In this document: positions 1 to 12,784 of the stretch, piece after piece
Position numbering within the stretch: the stretch's first letter is position 1
Layout: every line of letters begins with the position of its first letter
Origin: Hofstenia miamia
Lineage: Eukaryota > Xenacoelomorpha > Acoela > Hofsteniidae
Assembly (NCBI GenBank): GCA_900660155.1
Contig: CABFPE010000007.1
Span: 1,226,357 to 1,290,356 of the forward strand
Direction: 5' to 3'
DNA: 64,000 nt
Translations under genes and position numbers: made by a program
The notes under the pieces: generated by a model
Told to the model about the DNA's origin: nothing
The model's database searches: none
The model's input: only the letters and a program-made list of their open reading frames with translations

Positions 1-2539
1 TTAATGGGCGATTGGAATTTAAATTNATCGCGAAAAAGAAAAACTAGATCTTTTATTAAACACTTTTAATTTATTTTCGTCGAACACAGTCCTACCTACA
101 AGAAATGTATCCACTTCTAGCACGCTTATTGATATCATACCATTACTACAGATAATAAAGATAACTATATTTTTTATTGTGGAGAATTCCCATTTTCTGA
201 TCATTGCATTATTGCAATACAAGTGCCTAAGGATACTATTAGAATAATTAAAGAATGGATTTTTATCCGTGACCATTCTAGAGAAAATATTTATAAACTT
301 AAATCTGAGCTAAGCGCACAAGATTGGAATGATGTATATTCAGCCTCTGAGCCAAATAGTATGCTAAAAAAATTTCTAATTAAGCTTGAATGTTTTTATG
401 ATATCTTTTGCCCCCAAAGAATAATTCTATCTAATTCTTCTTTGAAAAAATCTAATGATGGTAAACCTTGGATTGATTCTAAGTGTAAGCAATGCATAAC
501 AAATAAAAATCAAGCCCATAAAGAGTACCTACTACTAAAAACCAGCGAAAGTTTGTAATGTAACTATTCGAAAAGCGCAAAATATTTATTCTAAAAATAT
601 TTTCAAAGGATTAAATCAAAGAAACAAGTGGAGGTTTATCAATAAATTGGCCAATTGTCAGAAAAAATGTATGGGCGACATTGATGCAATTAAGGACTAT
701 GATGGAAACCTGCAAGATGCCCCCATAAAAATCGCTAATATCTTAAACGAAACTTTTATCAACTTGGGAAATTATGCAGGCGAACATATTGAATTTAATT
801 CTCCACAGAAAAATAGTATTCCAATTTTTAAATTCAGATATACTACTACTTATGAGATGATTAAAGCAATAACAAAACTCAAATCGAATAAATCAAATGG
901 CCCCAGCAAAAGTACCTACCTGGATTTTGAAAGAAATTGCGTTAATTATTAGTAAACCGCTAAATTTTACTTTCAATGAGTGCATCAAAAAAATTTTCCC
1001 TGATGTAAAAAAAGCTCATGTAACAGCGGTTTTTAAAAAACATGATGAAAATATTGCCTCCAATCTCGGTAGCTTCCCCACTTAGTAAAATATTTGAGAG
1101 ACTTTTATCGGATCAAATTTACGATCACATGCAAAATATAATCTAATGTCTGATGCACAATTTGGATTTCGAAAACATTTTTTTCTACTGATGTTCTTAT
1201 CCAAGCAACTGAACGCTGGAGGAATTTCCTAGATAAAAATAACTATGTCGCAATTGCTTGCTTAGATATTTCTAAAGCTTTTAACTCAATCAATCATAAA
1301 ATGTTATACGAAAAACTAAAACATATATGTATGGATAATGATAGTGCGCTTTATAACAAATTATCTTACAAATAGAATTCAACGGGTAAAAGCCAATAAA
1401 GTATTTTCGAATTGGCTTTCTATCAAAAATGGTATACCACCAGGGAACTATTCTAGGCCCACTACTATTTAATATTTATATAAATGATATGAAATATCAT
1501 ACTAAGAACAATCTCATGCAATATGCAGATGATACCTGTGTATTTTATGCAGACAAATCTGGTGATAAGGCAATAAATGAAATTGAGTTAACCTGTCGAT
1601 CATTATGCAATTACTTTTCAGTGCATAAATTACGAATTAATGCCGAAAAACTGAATTTTGTTTACTTAAGCCTCATGATTTTGAAAAAAGTCGTCCTAAA
1701 AAAATTTTAATAGTAAAAAATACCAAATTTCCCGAAGTTAGTTCTTTTAAATATTTAGGGGTTACTTTTGACTCAAATTTATTATTTAATGAACATGTTA
1801 AATCATTACAAAAGAAAATTGCTATTGGTATAAAAACAATAGGCCACGTTCTAAGGCAACTTCCAGAAAATGCAATTGTACAACTTCTCCATTCATTAGT
1901 AATTAGCCACTTTAATTATAGTAGTATTTTATTTTCAAACCTACGCGAAGAACTAATTGAAAAGCTCGAAACTCAATATAAAAGGGCCATTAATGTTTGT
2001 AAACGAAATTCTAGTGCTTTGAAAAAATATATTTATAAATCAATCCCAAGCCCTAAGCAGTTAATTCAAATAAACACCGCCACTAAATTTTATAAAATTG
2101 TAAAATTGCTTCCACTCTATAATTGCATAAAAATCCCAGAATTTCCGAACAAGATCAATGAAAGAACAAAAAGATTTACTGTAAACAAGTATAAATCTAA
2201 AATATAGCGAAATTCTTTTATAAATAATGCAATAAGGGGAATAAATTTCCCCAAGAGATCAAATGTAGTAAAAATGTAAAACACTTTCGCAAACGTGTTA
2301 AGAAAATAATTCTAAAGCAAAAGTTCATCTGTGGAAAAGCTTGGATAGGCTACAAATCTTATAATACTTATTATATTACTACAAGACTATAATATCCGTA
2401 GCCTAAAATGACGCTTTCCTTGTATATATTTCATGTCTTTTTTATTATTTTTGTACATTATTGACGCTATTTTGAGAATTTATCAGTTTCTGAAATTGTA
2501 AATAAAAGTCTCTAAATATAGAATATCTTATCTTATCTT
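1..2539 (+). mobile_element. Decayed CR1-like LINE, 5' end outside window
   Basis: A broken copy of the same LINE family as the intact element at 52.6-57.3 kb. Reading + with frame changes, it begins inside the endonuclease (SSTLID near 115-135, FSDHC near 196-210). It continues through the linker, the reverse transcriptase (GTILGPLLFNIYINDM at about 1444-1491, YADDTC at about 1522-1539) and the C-terminal region, then a short 3' UTR and a TATCT-type tail ending near 2539. Several frameshifts and stops interrupt it (for example near 558, 950, 1085 and 1710), so it cannot make a working protein. A single n at position 26 marks an assembly join inside the copy. The 3'-terminal stem-loop seen in younger copies is eroded here. 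Family placement rests on motif order and on similarity to the intact copy. Confidence 0.88.
26..26. other. Single-n assembly join
   Basis: One undetermined base inside the LINE at the window start. Similar single n characters occur at 5986, 20211, 30714, 46727 and 58301. Where the flanks can be compared (5986, 20211, 58301), the sequence on one side repeats the other side directly or inverted, so these look like contig joins rather than base ambiguities. Confidence 0.8.
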
Positions 2540-3435
2540 CTTGTTATTGTGAGTTATTGCATATTATCTCTGAAACCACTGAACAAAAATTCGGAAATGC
2601 TATTCTCATATTTACTTCCTCTTGAAATTCATACATTTGTTTCGAAAAAAGAAGTAAACAGACAAACTCAATGGGTGAGACCAAGATGGGTCCTGACCAT
2701 ACCCCTAGAAGTGTACCTGGCCGGTTTGATCCTGATAAACCTCTGACTACCCCTGGCACACAGAGTGCTGACCTGTGTTGAGTTTTATCAGTAGAGTGAA
2801 GCCGAAGACCGAACTTCAGTTGAGGGGGTTGCACCTCTCCCACTTTGGCCAACCATGGCTACTGACAGTGGTAACTTAAGAGAGTGCCTGCTGACTGCTA
2901 ATAGATCTGCAGTAAATGTAAAATTTCTTGCACGTTTACTATCACAAAAGTCGGTCATTATCATTATGAGATACCACAATATTAAAATGTGAATTTTTGC
3001 CGCGTAAATTTAATACAATATGCTATTGAGACAATATTCTAATGGAAACTTAAAATGAAGCGAAATATTTATGATTAAATTCGTAACGGGCATTACTGTG
3101 AAATGATTATTGTAAGAAAATGTTAAGAATCTTCAATGGAGATTTGAAAATTTCAATATCCCAAAAAATGCCAACAACGTCGCACCTATTTTAATGGAGA
3201 ATAGATTCAATTCAATTATACGTAGATTACTGAGTTAAAATAAAATAAATGAAACAATATGAGAATATAAAATCTAGTAGTGGATTTGCATGTCGTATGT
3301 ATGGACTTGCAAAAGTGCATAAAGCTGACATGCCTTTAATATATATTGCAGTGGAGAATCAGTTTTAATAGAATTAAAAACGAAAACAGCCGATCAAAGA
3401 TGGTCAACGAAGTTAGTAACGAACAACTATTCTGA
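2540..3435. other. Spacer with a G+C-richer patch, no gene recognised
   Basis: About 900 bases without a recognisable gene. The part from about 2660 to 2870 is clearly richer in G and C than its surroundings and carries short open frames on both strands, none of which I recognise. It could be a short repeat or a degraded exon. The rest is AT-rich and featureless. Confidence 0.4.
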
Positions 3436-3962
3436 TATTAATAATATTAAATGCAAAACCTTCAGTAAAAATTTCTTAAATCCTCAATGCCTAATTCAGA
3501 TAAATGTATTAAAAACATTGTATAAGATCGTAAACAACAGAAGCCCTATGATAAAATAAATTTCCGTAATCTCGATAAAATCACTTACCTAAATACATGT
3601 ACTCGAAATACTAAACCAGTTCTTTGTAAAAAAAAGAGAAATTCCTTCATTAATACTTCTATAAAACTTTGGAATCATTTACCTAGAGAATTAAAGTTAC
3701 CAAATAGTATAAAGATATTGAAAATCAATGTCAAAGGATATTACTATAATTCTTTAAAAGAAATATTTTAATTCAAATGGAGGGGCTTAAATTTTACAAC
3801 CAAGATTATTCAACTAACAGAAATTGAAACGGCATAGCCCAATGGTGCAATTTTCTATTTTGTATTGTTTTTGTAGTTTATTGCCGCTTACAGATTGAGT
3901 TGCTATCAGTATAGTTATATATTGTCGAAGCAATTTCTGAATAAAGATTTCTTATTCTATAT
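3436..3962 (+). mobile_element. CR1-like LINE 3' fragment
   Basis: A decayed fragment covering the C-terminal part of the reverse transcriptase ORF and the 3' UTR. Translated pieces such as NSFINTSIKLWNHLPREL (about 3640-3695) match the NSFINTAIRTWNSLPKEI-type block of related copies here and the FINVAIRNWNRLPSEI block of the intact element. The 3' end has the family signature GAATAAAGAT followed by a decayed TCTTATTCTAT tail. Frameshifts and stops break the frame. Confidence 0.72.
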
Positions 3963-4495
3963 TAAGGCGTAATGAATATCCAACATATGTAGTCGATAGA
4001 ATTATAAAGGAAAGTTTAGAAGGTCTACTACAAACTCAAGAAACTAAAAACAAAGTGATTATTTATACAATTACAACTTTAATATTGAATATCAAGAATA
4101 CAATCAATTAAATTACAGAAATATCTGAAAAGAATCACTTCATCATTCTTAAGGATAGGATTTATACTAAAGACCAACAGAGTAGAACATCAAATAGGAC
4201 TAAAGACAGAAACTAAGATTGAAAACTTTTCCAAAGAAATATATAAAATTCCTTGCAACTGTGGTTCACTATTTATTGGAAAGACATCACGAAATTTACA
4301 ATCAAGAATTAAACAACGCAAAAATCAATAGACCATCTCCGATCACCTAAAGAAGTGTGATATAAAATTTAAATATAAAATTTTATCCAGGGCAAATGAT
4401 AGTTTTCAACTAAACATCATGGAATCAATTTATATAGAATTAAAGGAACCAAGTTTAACCAAAAAAGATGAATATATAAATGCCAACTAAATTTA
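3963..4495 (+). mobile_element. Penelope-like element remnant with GIY-YIG domain
   Basis: A degenerate C-terminal segment of a Penelope-like retroelement. One frame reads RRNEYPTYVVDRIIKESLE near 3965-4020. After a gap comes a stretch like KRITSSFLRIGFILKTNRV near 4125-4180. The diagnostic block is IYKIPCNCGSLFIGKT at about 4240-4290, followed by SRNLQSRIKQ and a downstream SDHLKKCD. In Penelope-like elements the endonuclease of this kind sits after the reverse transcriptase and has a C-x-C-G spacing before YIG. The RT itself is not visible upstream, so this is a 5'-truncated, inactive piece. A stray host GIY-YIG gene is less likely because the flanking motifs are those of the element class. 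Confidence 0.68.
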
Positions 4496-4654
4496 CCGAA
4501 GACATTATAAAAAACTAATGTGATGAATATTTTTTGAATTTTATACTGGGAAACCTTTTGACAATGATATTGGCATGCCGAAACATGTTAAATAAATGAT
4601 GCGTTTCTTTTTTAATTTTTTAAATTCATACATAATCTCAAGAATTTTGCATTG

Positions 4655-4870
4655 AAATTTACGCAGGTGCTTCACAAGGAACATTTTTAGGACCAATGAA
4701 TTCTTATGTATAAATCGATAGAACACCGATTAAAGATAATTGCTCAATTTGTCCAGTATTAATCTAATTTTGCATTTAAAAATTGCAAAGAAATTGAAAA
4801 TTTTAAATCTTTGAGAATTATATTCGACTAATTTATTTAGCTTTAAAAAGCAATTTAATGTCATTAACAT
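4655..4870 (+). mobile_element. LINE reverse transcriptase remnant
   Basis: A short decayed stretch where one frame reads GASQGTFLGPM (about 4663-4696), the counterpart of the GVPQGTILGPL block of reverse transcriptases. About 130 bases later comes FKSLRIIFD, matching FKYLGITID. Stops interrupt it. It may be the 5' part of the fragment that resumes at 5108. Confidence 0.55.
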
Positions 4871-5107
4871 CACTTCCCAATACCCCCTGACTTTAATATC
4901 TTTGTGCTTATTTGGATTGATTTCAAAACTACATACTTGATGAATAACTTACTGATTCATAATTCGAGGCGTAATATTTCTGACTTCTGTGGGTTATAAA
5001 AACGTATATTTAAGCGTTAGACCGAAGTATATTTTTTTATTAACTTCAAAATTGTAGTTTTTAGCCTGCATAAAATAACTATCTTGTATGAGATTTTTGA
5101 AAAGATA

Positions 5108-5985
5108 AGAATTGTTGTCTTAAAATGATGAGACAAGAGATAAAATTTTTGCATTTAGCAATTGAATCTGTAGCAAATAATTGCAACAAATTGACAACGT
5201 ACTTTAACAAGCATAAGTTACTTATAAATGAAAGTAAAACAGAATTTTGTATTTTGCAGCCCTCTAAGACAAATTATGAAGTTTCAGTATTAACTCTTAA
5301 TCTTAATAATGTTAAGGTTCCAACTGCAGACAATTTCAAATATTTAAGAGTAATTTTTGATTCGAAGCTAAATTTTAAATCACACATTAATGCAATAGTC
5401 CGAAAATTGGCAATAGGTATAAGAAGTATGCCAATGATAGTAAAACAACTACCTGCCTGTGCAATAATTCAATTTTCCATTCATTTATAATGAGTCACCT
5501 AAGTTATGCAAATATATTATTTACTGATCAAAAAGATGTTCTATATAGAAAATATGATATTCAATTAAAATGGGCCCTAAACGTTTCAAGAGTAAATTCT
5601 TTCAGAACTAAGCAGTATATTTCTAGGTCTATCCTTTTCCCAAGACAGCTAATCATATTTAAAACATTGGTAACATTTTTCAAGCTCATCAAGAAATTAC
5701 CACCTTATAATATTATTTCAATGCCTGGATTTAAACTTGGAACTCATTACCTAAAGAGATAAGGAACATTGAAAAATTGCAAGCTTTTAAGAAGCACATT
5801 TAATATTTTCCTTAAGCAAAAGTATATCTCGGGTAAAGCATGGTTAGGATACATGTTCTACAATAATGATTATACAACATCTTGCTCTTGAACTCCTGAT
5901 AGTAATTTATCCCTAGCCTGGTAGATTTATTGTATATAGACCCTTATCCTATTGTATGTGTTTGTATGTATGTATGTATATTTGA
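5108..5985 (+). mobile_element. CR1-like LINE 3' fragment (first of two near-duplicates)
   Basis: A C-terminal RT fragment of the same family. Open stretches include INESKTEFCILQPS, FKYLRVIFDSKLNFKSHI and QLKWALNVSRVNSFRTKQY, each with a direct counterpart in the intact element. The reading frame breaks near 5490 and 5760. Compared with the next copy (5987-6566) it lacks roughly 90 bases near 5730. It ends at a single n (5986) inside its 3' UTR. Confidence 0.8.
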
Positions 5986-5986
5986 C
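5986..5986. other. Single-n assembly join between LINE near-duplicates
   Basis: The sequence before the n (5579-5985) is repeated after it (5987-6486) with a few substitutions and one indel of about 90 bases. This suggests two alleles or two contig ends placed in series. Confidence 0.75.
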
Positions 5987-6566
5987 NAAACGTTTCAAAG
6001 ATAAATTCTTTCAGAACTAAGCAGTATATTTCTAGGTCTATCCTTTTCCCAAGACAGCTAATCATATTTAACACACTGTTAACATTTTTCAAGCTCATCA
6101 AGAAATTACCACCTTATAATATTATTTCAATGCATGGATTTATTCATAAGCATAATTCCAGATCAAAGCACTATACCTGGATTAAGTATAGAAAAAAGGT
6201 TTTGCAAAATTCATTCATTAATACCGCTATCCGAACTTGGAACTCATTACCTAAAGAGATAAGGAAAATTGAAAAATTGCAAGCTTTTAAGAAGCACATT
6301 TAATATTTTCCTTAAGCAAAAGTATATCTCGGGTAAAGCATGGTTAGGATACATGTTCTACAATAATGATTATACAACATCTTGCTCTTGAACTCCTGAT
6401 AGTAATTTATCCCTAGCCTGGTAGATTTATTGTATATAGACCCTTATCCTATTGTATGTGTTTGTATGTATGTATGTATATTTGACGCCGCTATTCAGAT
6501 AAATTACCAGTTTATAATTGTTAATATTTATCTGAATAAAGAATATCTTATCTTATCTTATCTTAT
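5987..6566 (+). mobile_element. CR1-like LINE 3' end with stem-loop and TATCT tail
   Basis: Second near-duplicate of the LINE 3' end. It keeps the block upstream of the ORF end that is missing from the first copy. The 3' UTR holds a 13-bp perfect stem (arms 6492-6504 and 6526-6538, loop 6505-6525), then AATAAAGAATATC and a TCTTA-repeat tail to about 6566. This is the clearest 3' terminus of the family on the + strand. Confidence 0.85.
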
Positions 6567-7859
6567 AGGTCTAATAATGCTGGTTCTAAAATTTGAACCA
6601 CTCAATTTAAATTCAGCTATTTTTATCTAAAATTTTCTTTAAATTTAGTATCATTGCAATACAAGCATTCGCTTAGAAAATTTACGTACAGTATAATTGG
6701 CTACTATAATTGCACATGCTTATATTGTAAGGTTGATTAGTATCAACTAATTAATATCAAACTAAATCTGAAATTAAATTAACATCACTCCTGTTAAATG
6801 TCCATGTTTTTTGGAAACATTGTTAGTCAACTATGTTTTATTTATTCAAATTATTGTACACCTTTTGAATTCTTGTATAATGATAAGGAAATTTACGTTT
6901 AGAATATAGATAATTATTAAGTACTAATTATTTCTCTAAATAACGGCTTTAAAAATTTACTAATTCAAAATATTCACGAAAAAATTGCATAAAACAACAC
7001 AGGCTAGTAGTAATATATTTATTAAATTGTTTGTAATAATATATTCACTTAATGTAAATTTCTGGGCTAGAATCACTTTCTTTACACCGTTTCAGAATTA
7101 TTTCAATTTCGTTATTGGTTTAATTTCAAATGAGTTTTCTTGACGTCTAAAAATGGCTGTTTAATCCAGAGAAAAACACCATATCATATAGAAGAACTCT
7201 TAACAACTTTGAAAAATAATGAAGCACATTGATGTGGATTATATGGTACTTTTTAAGGAAATGTCCAATTATCAGAAATGTAATTTTAATGTGAGAAGTT
7301 TCTTTCATAAAAATTAAGCGCTAATTTATGTTGCAGCTTAAGATTTCAATTTTTATATTTTTAAGTTTGTAAGAAGGACACTCTCATAATTTAAATGGGT
7401 CATGGCAACCAACTGCGTGAAGCAGTTAAAGGGTTGCCTCAGAAGAAAATAGGTTCTGCTATGTAGGCTATGCCTTTTATCTCAGAAACAATTTTTTACA
7501 GGTTTGATGCTTTGAATGAGTTATTCCTAAATATTTAAATGCATTAATTGTCGGGATGTATGTTATTGAAAGTTAAAATATTTTTTAACATAGATTACTA
7601 TTAGAAGAAATTCATTTTGTAAAATTGAGTTTTTCCAACAAAATGCGTAGTTTGTGCATTGAAGAGTACTGGAGTCAATTAAATTTGATTTGTTCTATTG
7701 CAACATCTAATTACTTATTAGCAAAAAAATTCAAATATCATTGATGTAATTATTGATTAATACAGGCACAGATTTATTCGTTTTTTACGCCTATTTCCAT
7801 AAACCGTATCCCTGAAAGTGTGGTTGATTTTTACCATTTGCTTCCTGTTGCATGCAACT
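6567..7859. other. AT-rich spacer without recognised genes
   Basis: No coding signal on either strand. The only structure I see is a hairpin at 7404-7438 (GGCAACC with GGTTGCC, inner AACTGC with GCAGTT). Confidence 0.5.
7404..7438. other. Strong hairpin
   Basis: GGCAACC (7404-7410) pairs with GGTTGCC (7432-7438), and AACTGC (7411-7416) with GCAGTT (7422-7427). A small loop and an AAAG bulge separate them. It gives 13 base pairs in very AT-rich DNA. It does not fold as a tRNA. Its function is unknown. Confidence 0.5.
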
Positions 7860-8110
7860 AATCTATAAACTGAATCCCAGATTAAAGCACTTTACTTGGA
7901 TTAAGCATAGAAGAAAGTTTTGAAGCTATTTGAGCTTGTAACTCATTGCCTAGAGAATAAAGCACATTAAAAATTTTCTTAAGCAAAAGGATAAATCATG
8001 TCAAACATGGCTAGAATTCAAATTCTACCATAATGATTATACAACATCTCGTTTTTTGAAATCCTCATAGTAATTTAACCCTAATTTTATAATGTTTTAC
8101 TGATAGTTTA
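7860..8110 (+). mobile_element. CR1-like LINE 3' fragment, strongly decayed
   Basis: Nucleotide similarity to 6140-6420 is visible by eye: the run from AATCCCAGATTAAAGCAC through GATTATACAACATCTC to CCTAATTTTATAATG follows the ORF end and start of the 3' UTR, with many small deletions. No tail remains. Confidence 0.65.
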
Positions 8111-9043
8111 TGCATTTGAATTTTTCATCAAAATATTGGGGTTAGTAGCGCCGTACGCCTTAGGCCCCGCACAAAAAATACAACCTTTGTTGCTATATTC
8201 ATTATAGCGAGCAATGTGATAAGATAATTTCAAAGTCATTTGAATTCCTCCAATCGGATTTCTTATATTAATTGGTTTAGCAACAAAAATTGTATCGTTT
8301 GCCCGGGACTTTAGAAAAGTCTAAGCATTCCATAGTAACTTAAGTTTTAGCAGGAAAATTTCGGCAGTACTCCGTTATCTGGGTAAGGGCATCAATTGCT
8401 AAAAGTGGCATTCTAAATCCAAAATGGGATGCTGAAAATTATTGTTCTTGGAATTTATTAGTAAATAGCAGTTCGAAAATTTATAGGTTCTATAATAGAA
8501 ATATGCGAATTATTGAGAAGAAAGTTTATTGTAAAAATAGCGTATGTGTGTATATTAAGCAACATAGGAATGTTTTATACTTTAATGCTATATTTGAAGA
8601 TGTAGTTAAGGGAAATATGAATTAAGTGGAAATTTTTATCACAGTAGGAATTTCCGAACAACCGCTAGGTTTATCGGAGTTTTGTTTTATTATTGATTTG
8701 AACATTTCATAACTACTCGGAAATCTGTCGTCAAAATAAGATGAATTAGTGTTTTGATTTTAAGTAATTTCTATGTTTGCTATAAAATAATTATGAATGA
8801 TTTGTTTACAATATTTGAAACTTAATCAAAATTCTTGTTCAAATGACCATATTAGTTTCTTGTTGCATTAATTTCATTGGAAAAGCGGTTATTGCGATTT
8901 GTTGAACTGCGAACAAAGATACATTTCGATTTTTGTGAATTTACAGCATTATATTAGTTTTATTTAGGCGTTATGTGTTGCAAATATTCCTATCTCGTTT
9001 GTAGCAATGCAAACTTAATGTTTCATTTTTAGAGCAAAGAAGT
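8111..9043. other. AT-rich spacer, nothing recognised
   Basis: No open frame of note, no repeat and no RNA gene seen. Confidence 0.4.
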
Positions 9044-9373
9044 CAGTCTTGTCAACGAGCCGAAATTTTTAAGCTTGACTCGGCTCAGCTGGACTCCCCA
9101 CATAGAACCATTCAATAAGACTCGTCTTAGCTCGATAGTTTTTTAAAAATATTGTGCTTAGAATTGTTTACATAGCTCTTGCTATTATTTAACAGAAATT
9201 TTAAAATAAGATTATAAAAAGGTACATTGAATGAAAAGTACGAAAACTGCGTAAAAAAATTTAAAAAAAACTATAAATTTGCTTGACTTAATAAAGTCTG
9301 GTTTTGGGCTTGCTGTATATTCAATGCAGTGTTTAAGCGTGGCTTGGCTCTGTTCTGCTAGTTGATAAGTCTG
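9044..9373. mobile_element. hAT-type MITE, older copy
   Basis: It starts with CAGTCTTGTCAACGAGCCGA, matching 19 of 20 bases of the terminus of the better-preserved MITE at 33807-34161. It ends with GTTGATAAGTCTG, a decayed version of the opposite terminus. The flanking 8-mers AAAGAAGT and AAATAAAT agree at six of eight positions, as expected for an old hAT target duplication. Internal GGCTC-type words fit the family. It has no coding capacity. Confidence 0.6.
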
Positions 9374-12300
9374 AAATAAATAGATGTATTGCGCAATAAT
9401 CGGTAGTGCAAGGTTTTTATTTTTGAGTTTAATTTTAGACTTGTTCGGATCTGATAAAATGCTTCGTTCAGGCAAAGAATATTTAAATGTTTTTAAAGGA
9501 TTTTTAATAAATTTATTAAAAACATTCAAATATATTTCTTTGCAACTTTTTCCTTCTAAATTTACTTGATCTTATAATAATATTTCACTAAATCTAATTC
9601 TCTTTAGATTTGGTTGAAATGATCTAATAAAATGCTTTCAATGATTTTGAGTTGTTTTGCTTCGGTATTTTTCAAAATTTTTATGTATATGGTTGAATTA
9701 GTTTCATGCTCTTTTGTTCTTCTACTTATTTGCCGACTTCAATGTCAGATATAGTCTAATGAATCAAATGAGAAAGAGCAAATTCATCGAAGAAAAAGTA
9801 AGATTTATTTATAAGATCGATAAACTTAATTCAAAGTTTGACATAAAATCAGCAAATAATATGTTCGATAAATTTGGCAGTTAGCTTCCCTTAACATATA
9901 TCATTAACTATATATGTGCAGAAGAAATTTTAATAAAACTTTTAACTAACTAATAATTTAAAAAAAAATTTGCTGCAAGGTAAATTGCATAACATTGAAT
10001 TATTTTAAATTGAAAGGTGGCATTAGAAACATAAAAAGTATATTTTTAAACAAACAAAAATGGTTTATCTTTTAACAAGTTTCAGAGGATGCTAATTTCA
10101 TTTAATAAATGTCTAAGAGATGCTATATAAGCATCCCGGGCTTCTGTGTCACTAATGACGGTTGCATCAGGGGCTGATCAAGCAATAACGGAATTTAATT
10201 TTCACTGTTGAAATGGATTATACTCATTCAATAATGATTTATTTCTTTTGAAATGTACATGTATCATGTCATGTGTGCTCCATAGTAGGTTCATCAATGA
10301 GACAGAATATTTTTTTGAAATATGTATTTTCCTTTGAAGTAATGGCATTTCAAAAAGTTAACATCACTTTTACAAGTATATACCATTTACATCATAAAAA
10401 ACTGTTCCACAATGAAAATACATAAATAATAATTGTTATATTCCCTTAGGGTTAGTACATTAACTAATAACCAAATATTGGCATAATTTAGATATTTAAA
10501 GTGTTAGGCGCATACAATATATAAGGAACAACAGCATAACTTCAATCATAGTTTTTAACTCTAAATGCTAACTATCACGTGACCAAGCCCATCAATAAAT
10601 CGCTGTGATATATTAATGATCAAATGAAGTCTCATGCCACTAAATGTTTACAAAATGTTATAGAAATTAGAGAATTTTTCCTTATTTTTAAGTGTCCAAT
10701 AATGTGCTTGCAACAATCAGCAAATATAGTTTAACAAAAAAGTAAACTTTCTATATTTTATTGTAAAATATTGGAAAGTTATTATTCCGAAATCATCGAG
10801 CAATTTTAAAAAAACTTTAGTATATAAAAAACTAATGCTTACAAATGAAAGCGAATTATCTAATTTTTTCAGGCTATTATTATTTAGATTTTAATTTCGA
10901 ACATTTGGAAACATGACACTTGAACAGGTTTAATTTCAACACGCTTTACTTATTTTGAATTTAAGTGTGTTGACCTCGAATTTTTTGTCAAAATCTGTGT
11001 TAAAATTTTGTGTGCTGAATTTCAGTAATTGAGAATTTAATAAATCAATAATGTTTTTTTTGAATTGTTTTCACATAAAATATAATATTTTCCCAATAGA
11101 ATATTCAAATTCTACTAAAACTAAGCCTTCCAAATTGATATACAAGGAAAAATCTCATGAATCATTGTCATGGATATTTATGATAAAAATTCAAGGTCAC
11201 AAATTTCAGGCTTTGTTGAAAACACGTTTTACTAGAAACACAGACGTAAAAACTAGCAAAACATGGTAAAAAATGTGAATATCAATACACCCATTTCCTC
11301 AATAGCCTATTTTTAGTGAACGATATATCATTCAGCTAATAATTTTCATAGTTTTCCAAACCAAACATGTAAATTCAGGGCCAGAAATCGGGTTTGCCTA
11401 TTCATACTTGCAGTTCTTGCCTATAACAAGTGATCGTAATTACCAGTAATGATTGCAATTTACCAATTTACATGCGCATAATTGGTCTCAAATGATATAA
11501 ATAAAAATCTTAAGTTTGCTTAGATATAGACTTTGTTTGGAACTGAATTACATTGAATGATTTAAAAAATTATGAAAATGAATATCTGTCATTTAAAAAC
11601 GGCGAAAAATTTCAATCATTAATCTTCACATTTTTACCTTGGTTTGATAGTTTCACTTTCGTTATTCTAGTATTACATGATGGAAAAGTATATAATTATC
11701 TCGTAATAATTTATGAATCTTTAATTGGGATAGCCTTGTAAAAATAGTGTTAAATTCTGCAAAACTACCCAATTTTTGGTTATTTGCTTGCTGCACTGCC
11801 ACTTAAAATAATGCGCATAATACAAACGAGAGCAGCAGGTATAGATGTGCAGGTTGGAAAAAATCAGTAGCCATAGTGTGCTTTAGCTCAGGTTTTTCAG
11901 AACCAAAATTTTTTGGGTCCAGTCCCATCATATCCCATGAAATTTTTGATCCCAGTCCCATTGAGTCCCATGAGACTAAATGGTCCTGCAGAATCCTAGC
12001 TTTAGTCCTAAAAGCCTTAGACCTAAAATTTCAAATTGTGTAGCAAAAAGGAAAATTCTATCTTTAGCTTGTTTTTAAATTTATATATGCTGCAGAAAAT
12101 TTGACAGGTTCAACTGCTGTTGTCATCTTGTTGATTTCAAGTGAAAAGAAGCATTGATTAGCGGTCGCATCATTAACAGATTTTACTGAACTTTAGTAAA
12201 GAGGTATTTAGCAAGGCTAAATTCATAAGTAATTCTTAGTTCGCGCTAAATCATTTATAATTTGTAATATTAATTTTTACTTCTTGCTAATCCAGTAATA

Positions 12301-12784
12301 TGTTTTTGCTACGTTTTTTTGATCTCAAAAAGCTTATCTATTAGGATAACCTTTTAAGTTGTTTTTAAAAGTTCTTTTTCGAAATAAAATTTATGTTAGA
12401 AACACGAATATGCAGTACGTAGCTTTTAAGTAATTTTTCAAAAAAGCACTTTGATTTCAAATATAGGATAGATGTTTGTTTTAGCTTATTAAGTTTGTAG
12501 GTCATGCAAACAATTTCCGAAATTTAGCTGCAATTAAATCCAGAATTTGCGCTTAACGGTTATCCATGAACTTCTATAAATATTAACTGGACTGGAGCAA
12601 ATGATCATTTATCAGCAACATTTGGCCGATTTCACTCAATCATCTATTAATTCCGCTCTTCTATTGGTGATTTATTTGTTTCAGTTCCAGTTAGTGTTAT
12701 AGAAGTTCATGCAGTTATCAATGTTAGTTGATTGAATCAGTAAAAGCCCCAGTTGTAGTTTTAGGTCTTCCATTACTCTTAATA
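9374..12784. other. AT-rich spacer, no gene recognised
   Basis: Only short random-looking frames. Around 11910-11990 the word CCAGTCCCAT and variants of TCCCATGA occur several times, which may be the end of a decayed DNA transposon. I find no splice-consistent exon. Confidence 0.4.
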
